From Climacteris rufus (taxonomy: Eukaryota > Chordata > Aves > Passeriformes > Climacteridae), in the NCBI GenBank assembly GCA_013398175.1, contig VZRZ01002180.1:1190883-1254882 (forward strand): a stretch of DNA of 64,000 nucleotides, given 5' to 3'. The notes under the pieces were generated by a model. It was not told the origin of the DNA. It did no database searches and saw nothing but the letters and a program-made list of their open reading frames with translations. The number at the start of each line of letters is the position of its first letter. The first letter of the stretch is position 1. Positions 53,501-62,500 of the stretch are shown here, piece by piece. Both the position numbers and the translations under genes were made by a program.

Positions 53501-56500
53501 AACCCTTTAAAACTTCCTTCGTGCTCACATATCTATGAGCTGTTCATGCAGTATCTGGACCCCAACTGTTGCTTTATACAATTATCTTCAGTTTCCTCTC
53601 AGGGAAGTAGCATTCCTGTGAATGAAGAGGGAAGTGAATGTCACTGATGAAAAGCTTGCTGTGGCTCCACAGCAGGGTTAGGAATTGAAGCTGCTCTGGA
53701 GATTTGCCCTTACATTTCCACCATCCGCAGCTGTATCTCAGCAGTATTAAGGACAAGTGCTTGAACTCAACTGCAGACACCCAAGTCTTTAGTAGAGAAA
53801 CACCACTGAAATTAGTTTCATGAACTGACTATCAAAATGTATGAATTTTATAGAGACTATGACTAATTTGAGAAAGAAAACACAGGATTCTGTCTAGAGA
53901 TATATGAAGGCATGAGGGCAAAAAATGATAGGTTTACAATGCAGAAGGTAACTTTGTAGTATATCAACTTGATTGCCATTACAGAGAATGCTTGGTATAT
54001 TTACAGGTTTTTTGCTTACCTTAAAAAAAAAAATGCCACAATTTAGATCTGGATAATCTGAGAAGACAGTACTAAACAAGTCTTTTCCATTCTTTCTCCA
54101 AACTAAGTTACAGTATGTTGAAATATTGCATGTTTTTACCTATATATTCTACCAAAAAATTAATTTTCACAGAAATGTCAATATCAACAAATGAGTGTAT
54201 TTACATAAAATAAATAAATAATTCACTTGAAAGGTATATAGGGTTGACATTGTGAAGCTGGACAAATCCAGGCCTACTGAGATTACTTGTTTGGGCAGCG
54301 AGCAGCAGCCCTGTGAGCCTCAAGGTGCCCCGAAGAGCAGCAGCTCCACACCTACACAGTGATGGACCCAGGTCCCTCCTTGCAGGGAGGCAGAACACAC
54401 TGACAGATCATTTGGGCTCCCCCCAGAGCCAGCCGAGCAGGTAACAATGAGAATGGGAATTGCCTCTCTTTTCATCTTCAGATACTCTTGCAATGAGCTG
54501 CAAGCTTAAAAACCCTCGTATTACTGCTGGTAAAGAAAAAGCTAGAAATAGAGTATTTTATATAGTTTGCAGGTTTGCAGTTCTTCTCGTGTAGTACTCT
54601 GCAAACAAGACGAGACCATTAAAATGTGCATAAAGCCAACTCCATGCACACAAGTCCCACTTTAATTTACAGCTTCAACTGCAGAGGGCAGCAAACAAAA
54701 AGAAACTGACACGAAAGTCTGCAAATTCCCTGCTGCCTGGCAGTTCTGGAGAGGACTCTGCATTCCATGTTCTACCAAGATCAATACACAGGCAATTGAT
54801 TTTGCTTGGCTTTTGGATTCAGTTTTGCTGACAGACCTTTTTCTATTATTTCCCCCTCTAAGAGACTTAAAATGAATGAATCATGTTGACTTAAAAACTG
54901 CCTTAGTCTCACAAAGTATCTCCCACACTACTGCAATAGAAGGTAAAAGCAATAAAGGAAAATCCCTTTTTGTGACTTGTTAGTGAACAAGTAATGTTCC
55001 TACAGTCTATCCTTCACCTAGTAATTTAGTAATTTGATACTTGTTATACTATATAAATATACTTTTAAAGGCCACTAAGTAACTTCATGCCTTTTGCATC
55101 AGATGGTCAACACAACACTGACATCTGTAGTATAACATGTAGCTTTGCCTGTTCTTGGTTTGACACACAAATAGACATTCCCAGGTCATAATCAAAAGTG
55201 TGCATTTAAACTTATGAGTTAAATGGTTCATATACATACAGTCAGATCAATATTTTGCATTTGCAAGTTCAGACACCAAATTGAAGCCTGTCTGGAACAG
55301 TGGGCCAAGATGCCTGTTGTAAATTTGGGTTTGGCATTTAATTATCTCTAAAGAATTTGCTTTTGCTTTTCCTTTTTTTTCTATTTTTTTGGACTAGTTT
55401 TAAATAGCTGTGGTAGCTCCAAGTCTACTACCAGATTAAATTAGTCTCTGTCTATCTTTATGAGGAGAATTATTTTTAAATGACATAATAAACATACCAA
55501 GCAGAATAGTCTGATAATCAGCTTGAGATGTCAAAAGCAACCGAAGGTACATGTTCTAAAGAAAATTTCAAATTTTTCACTACAGCAGAAACCAAACCAA
55601 ATCAAAACCCAACAAATGTACATCATGGAGCAAGTTCAGTCTATTTCTGGTATTTGACAAAACAGTAATTTTTTTTTTTAGTTTATTTTGATAATGAATT
55701 CCTCTTGCATATAAACTCAGTAGAAAATTTGTATGTTGAACAGAGATTAAAAAATCTAGAACTAAAATTTAACCTCACAGTTTTATCTGACTAGAACATG
55801 TATACTTTCATGCTTAGACTAAAACACCTAATGAAAACAGAGGCATCTATTGCTTGTGTCAATTTTACGAAGTCTTTCTTTACAGGAACACTCAGATTTT
55901 TCCTTACACGCTCGATTGCAGAAATAGGTATTTGTACATGTATGAAGGAATTGCTTCTCACATACAAAGTAGAAAATAGTAAATAATAAAATTTAACTTC
56001 ATGTACACATGAATAAGATTTAGTTGTTACACTGCCATTTACTTGTTAATGGAAAGTAAACATCCATTTTAGGAAACAATCCATGGTTTGGATGATATTG
56101 GAGAAAAAGAAGAATATTTTGTTGAATTGCAGACATTGGAGATGGAAACATACATCAAAACAACTTAAGTACCACCTTATCAGTGTTATTAGAATAAATA
56201 ATAATGTTTTCTGGACTTCTTGAAATAGGAAAAAAGGGAGACGTATCACCATGTCTTGTAAGACCATTTAATACCTTAGTATCACTTACTTTTAGCTGTA
56301 ATCTCAAAATACTAAACCCAAACCTCTCCTTTTTGCTGATGTTTTATACTCTTACAAATTCATGGAATCATGGAATAAAATACATTAATTTCCTGTTTCA
56401 TGAAAGAAGCTACTACACAATACAGCAGTTAGAAATTATTCATTCTTTTATGTCTATAACAAAGATAATCAGTTATCTCTAACCAATGTATCCATTTAAT

Positions 56501-59500
56501 GTTTGTTACTAGATCAATGTTTCAGTTTATAATTTCTCACATTGTTTTGACTAATGACGATCTTCTTTTGATCAGTGAGGATCTGCTCACTTAGTATTTC
56601 CCACTAAATGTTAGTTTTACACAGAATCTCAATTTCTTTTATTCTTCCCATGTTTCTAATCTCCACATTAACCACAACTGATTCCATTCTAGTACCTACA
56701 CCAATAAAGGGAATGCTGATCTTTCAAACGTGACTTGTCCTGCTTATTAGGATACAAGGTTTCTGTAAATAATTTACATTTTTTAAACAGAATATTTTGC
56801 CATCAAAACTACAATCTTGTAGATATGGAAATTATTTCATTAAAAAAAATTAGGGATTGGGAGTGTTAGAAAAACTCTCTTTGACTTTTTTGGTTTTGAC
56901 AAAACTAATAAAGTATGACATTTTAGTTCAGATACTGTGAATGTCCATCTTTTGCAATATTAATGAACTGTGTTTATTTTATATTCCATGTTTTTATTAA
57001 TACTTTCCTTCAGTATCATCAAAACAAATTTTCAGATATTAGAAATCAAATCTTTTGAGATTATCAAGATGGAAGATTTAACTCATGCACTACTGACACA
57101 CTTGAGAATTTGGAGTTTTCATCTGAATTTGGAGGCAATGCATTGTTTTCAGATGTCAGCTTTTCCTACACACAAAGAAAAAACTTTTGATCTGCTTTGC
57201 TGATCATCCTTTAAGAAGTTAGTTTTGCTTTCTATATCCCATTCAATGAATATAAGGAAAGCAAATGTTTCAGTGAAATCAAGTAATTTTCTTTTAGTAA
57301 CATGGTCCAAAGGAAATATCTTGAGTACATGAAGATACACAGCATCTTTATCAACAGTAGGAATTCCAGATTGATAAACTGTGATAGCTCCCTTCAATTA
57401 TGTTACACTAGTGACAGCACAACTTTCATCTTTCCTATTTCCTATTTTATATTAATTTCCAATTTTTTACAGCTCTGAATCACATATAAAGAACATCTCC
57501 ATTCCATACATGAATATTATTTTCTCAGCTTTTAAAATTTCTTATACAAAGAGATGTTTCCTTGTATGCACATCAGCTAAGCCTAAACTTTTAGTCTAAG
57601 CTTCAGATGATAAAGGATGATCTTGCCCTTGAAGGATGCTACTTAGCAGGTACAACATGACTAAGGCTTTTCTGCATGAAAATATTTTAAGGACCAAACA
57701 AAGCTCCGAATTCCATCTCTTGATTTTGATTAGCAAAAGTAAAATGCATAAGCAAGTGAAAAAATGGGTTCAGGAACAGTCAAAAAAGTTTACCTTTTTG
57801 TTATTTCATTAATTTGCTAGGATTGAAAAAATGTACCTCTGATGATATTAATGAGCACTGCAATTCTTATATGAAATATTTTTGTTCACATTACATTAGT
57901 GGAAAACGTAATTTATTAGAAAAGTGAGGCCATTCTTGAAACATCAGTGTAATTTTCTTATTTTTAACTTGAATCTGCTATTACTCTTTGTCACTGGGAA
58001 GGCTGGACAATTACCTCAGTGTTTATAATGCAGCCATGACACTCAAAAAGTGCTCAGAACAAATGACATTGCCTTTTAAATAAAATTATTCATTAAGTTC
58101 ATCTACACTCAGATACTAATTATATTGATTCATTAGCAGTTCCTATAGAAGTACGAATTTCTTCTTTGAAAAATGCATCAGTTCTGCAAGGATTTCACAG
58201 AAAAAGAGCTCAATGTGTTCTAGCTAACAAAAATTAGATTCCTGCAAAGACCATAAAAGCAAAGGACATGGTGCTTGGTTCAGGTGTTTCAAACTGTTGA
58301 CACACTGCATATTCTGAAATTCAATTATTTCCTTAATTTGCTTTAAATTGGCAAAACAAATTCTGTGAACAAGCATGTAATAAAGAAGCAAATAATAATC
58401 CAGCAGTGATTACACATAACCTCTTTAAAACTGGACTCCCTAAAACATTTCAAAGTAAAAGACTAAGAAAAGAAAATATTGCCATTGACACGTAACAGCT
58501 TTCCTAAAATAAGAAAGTGTTAAGATAGCACAAAGCTAAATTAGAAGGGTTGGGTGAATATGTCTTTTAGCAAACAAAAACTTCTGTTAATTGTAATTTT
58601 GCAAGCATTAAGCATAGCTTTATTCCACAATTGCAATCATAATTCAGAAAGCAGGAATAAAGACCTCTAATTACATGTTAATGTACACTCAGTAATGACA
58701 GAGTATTTGAGGCTGGAAAGGACCTCCAGAGGTCATCTAGCCCAACCTCCTGCTAAATGTAGGTCTAATCAGATGAGGTTGCTCAGGGCTGTGTTCAGGT
58801 AAGTCCTCTCTCTGCAACCTCAGCCAACATTTGACCAAAATCTCCTTAGGTGTACAATCAACCACATCCTGAAAATGTGAATAATTTAATTTTATGCATT
58901 AATTAATCAGATATCATATGTGCTGTTAATACTACTAAAAAAAGTGATGGAAATGCATACCAACTAGCAAAAGCAGTTTGCATCTGTTCTGCTCATCATC
59001 CATGAGATTTGCACAGTGGTGATTTCTTGGAAACACCGGAAGATATAAGTTTAGCAAATAAGCCAAACTCACATTTTCAACAAAACCGTCAGATAAGAGC
59101 AAAGACAAATTGCTGCAAAATTGTATTTGAAAAAGGACCTTCAACATTCCTCTAGGTAGTTATTATCAGTAGTAAATAATAAAAAGGTAACCTCTCACCA
59201 AATCTCTTACTGTATTACCCATTTCCTTCATGTGTCTTACCGGTCTTTCATGTTCAAGGATCGATGACTTTCCCGGCTCATATTCAAAAATACTTCTTGG
59301 TTCAGAACGGAACTTGCGAGTGTCTACCTTTCTGTCAGGAGGATCCCATTCATTCCTAAACATAAAACACAAGCAACTGAGCTAATTTACTGTCATCACC
59401 ATCGCTTTACAGCTCTGCCCAGCAGAGCCAAATGACATTCAGAACTGTTACTCTTTCCAGATCTCAGCTGTGGGATGTCTTTCCTGGCATCCCAGTGTTT

Positions 59501-62500
59501 TACGGTATCATCTTAACCTGTTTACAGCAGGTATGCTCAGTACAGCAGGAAAAATACTAGAGATGTCTGGCCTGTGATCACTCGTATTTTTGTGTTAACT
59601 AGTAGACCAGTTTAAAAGCTTCCATGACATACCAACTCAAAATACCGTAGCATTGCAAACCATTGCAAATAACTATACATATTTTGTGCACTATACTGAT
59701 ATAGACAAGTGGCAGATGATTTTGTCATTACATAATACGATAATAAGGCCATATTGAAAGTGTTATAAAATCTTCTGAGACAAAAAAAGAGGAATTATTT
59801 TAAAAGTGTGATGGTCATTATCCTAATCTGTAGTAGAACTGTTCCTGAATATCCTTGTAAGCAGTATATTGTTTCCCTAGAAACTTGAATAGATATACAA
59901 GAGGAAGAATTTGGCAGTTGAATTTGGAACAGAAATGTATCCATTTTCTCTTTAATTGCAAATTTGCATTCAATTTTATGGTGCTATGCAAAGAATAAAA
60001 AGTAACCCATGCTGCTATATTTTTTCAGTCATTTACCATGACATATTACTATCTACCTATGCATTTTGGGGGAATAGTTAGCTAGTTACAGTGAGAGCTA
60101 CCTTTTCATGGCAGCTTTGTACCAAGCTCCACTGTACTTGGAAAACTGTAGCTCACATACATTTTTATTTAACTCTGTGTAAAATGACTCACTAGTAACT
60201 CAAAGGATGGAGGAAAGGGAAGGAGAATATTACCAGCTATTGTCTGTATTTACAATAAGAAAGAGCACACACTGATTAAATTTTATCAGTTCTATTGGTC
60301 TTTCTGGTGTAACTGGGTTTGATGTGACCTGACATAATAATGCACATGTCATGTGCCCTAAAAAAAATAAATCTATGGGGTAGCTTTTGTTTATAATATG
60401 CTTGCAAGTGCAATTTCTGGGACACAGACACCTCTATTTATAAAACGCCCCACATTTCATGGGAAGTAGTTCTACATGGCTCCATTGTGTATTTTCACAG
60501 AGGAAAAAAGTTACTTTCAGAGCAGAAAAGGCTATGTTTTTTGAGAATAAATGGGAAAATGGAAATGTTCTGATCAAGTTGCACTATACTGCAAACCACT
60601 GACTAAAAAAAGGATGCTACTGAAATTCTGCTTCACAGTTCAACTAATTTACAGTGTTTAGCCTTTTATCCTGTATGAACTATATTTTTGAGCTGAACTG
60701 CTAATGCAAACCATATCTTGCCTCTCAGCTATGAAACTGTGATACATGTGGACCTAAACCTCTGAGATTTTAAATACTCTGGCTTTATAGGGAATTAAAA
60801 AAAGAATCACCCAATAACAGGAAAAGATTGATGAACTATAGCTTTCAGCAGTGGGCAAAGGACAACTAAGGTGTTTGGCATTCCCTAGCCTGTAGAACAC
60901 AGATTTCCACTGCCTGTCTTATCACGCAGGACATTAAAAGGGGAGGCTAAATAGCCAAATTCAGTGCTGAGCAGTTATTTTCAAGCTTGACAAAAAGAAC
61001 TGCAACAGGCCTCAGCTTCTGTGACCAAGGCATTTGGCCTAGCATAGAATGATGACTCACACAACTTCAGAGATCAAAGCTAAACAGCTCCACATTTTGG
61101 TGTCTTACAAAAAAAACTCTGCACTCCTGTATGACCTGCTAACAAAATTCAATCCTCATGGCCTCTGGGAGACAGCCAAACTCTAACCTTTAGCATTTCC
61201 TCTTAATCTGCAGTCAGCACCAGAGAAGCCAAAATCAGTAACCATCAAGCAACCTCGTCTTCCTCTGCAGTATGTGTATCTACTGAATTACATTTTGGAT
61301 TGCCATTACTTACAAATTTTTCAAAAAGCCATATATACTCATTTTAATATATTCATTTATTTATTTTCATTTTATATCAGTTATATACTCATTTTAAACA
61401 CTTAGTATGGTCTTTACTCATAATATTTTATTCAAACTGCTAATTACTTGAAACTGTTTAATATAATTAAATTTATACATATAAATATGTTTACAATGCC
61501 CATGCTGACAGAAATGGGCAAATTCTCTTCTATTGTTTGAGTGTAACCAGAGGTGGGCTTGTAGGCACTGATGAAAGGACAAATATCACCCTTTTAATAT
61601 ATAAATATATACCCACACACATATAAATGTATAATACCATAATATTATATTAGTGTATTTAGTTGTATTTAGTGTAAACACTAAAGAAAAATGTTTTTGC
61701 TTGAGCTAGTAGTTACATATATGCTGAAGTCAAAAGAGTTTGTGTGCAGGTCTCTTGCAAGGTTTTATCAAAAGGTTAAGCACTTTTTTCCTGAATTATT
61801 CGTTATTAACTTTTTCCAGACTGGACTCTAACCACTGGGACCTCGTTTTGTGCAGCAAATTTGGATGGAAAACCATGAGATGTCTGAAATGCCCCATTAA
61901 TCTGTAAACACTGTATTGGTCTACCAAAATAGAGATAGAAAAAAATGGGGATATAAAGCACTTCTGAGCTCTGGGGAAATGTGGCTTGACAGCTACACTC
62001 ATACAGTTTTGCTCTGCCTTGAATTTTGATTTACATCATCTTTTTGATCCTTTCTCTTTGCTGCTGGATTCAATAAATGGCCTCTCCTACTCAGAGAGTA
62101 ACTATTGAAGACAGCTCCTAGAGCATGGACTGGAAACCCAACAAGCAGGACAATCCCACTAATGAGAATAAAAATCCTTAATGTTCATATCATGAATAAG
62201 AATAAGCACTTTTTAAGCACACTGAAGAAATGACAGCACCATGGATGATGCCCAGACTCCTGGAGAAGATCACCCCTCATCACCTGACTGGTCCTTGGAT
62301 AAGGCCCTTGAGTCATGTTATTCTAGAGCTGCTGTTTTATCCTTTTTTATATTCTGCAACTGGAATACCATACTTAGCAAGAACACATATCAAAAACACC
62401 AACATACTTTTCTGGTGTAGACCTTTGCTTCATACGATGTGGTGGAACTGGAGGTGGCACATGTGAGGGTGGCAAAGGGGATGAGACCTTAAAGGCATCA

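Noticed and set aside
53894..54079. Minus ORF ending in TTTAAG|GTAAGC, looking like an exon with a donor
   Set aside because: The ten or more Ts just before the donor and the absence of any SORBS match make it more likely chance sequence.
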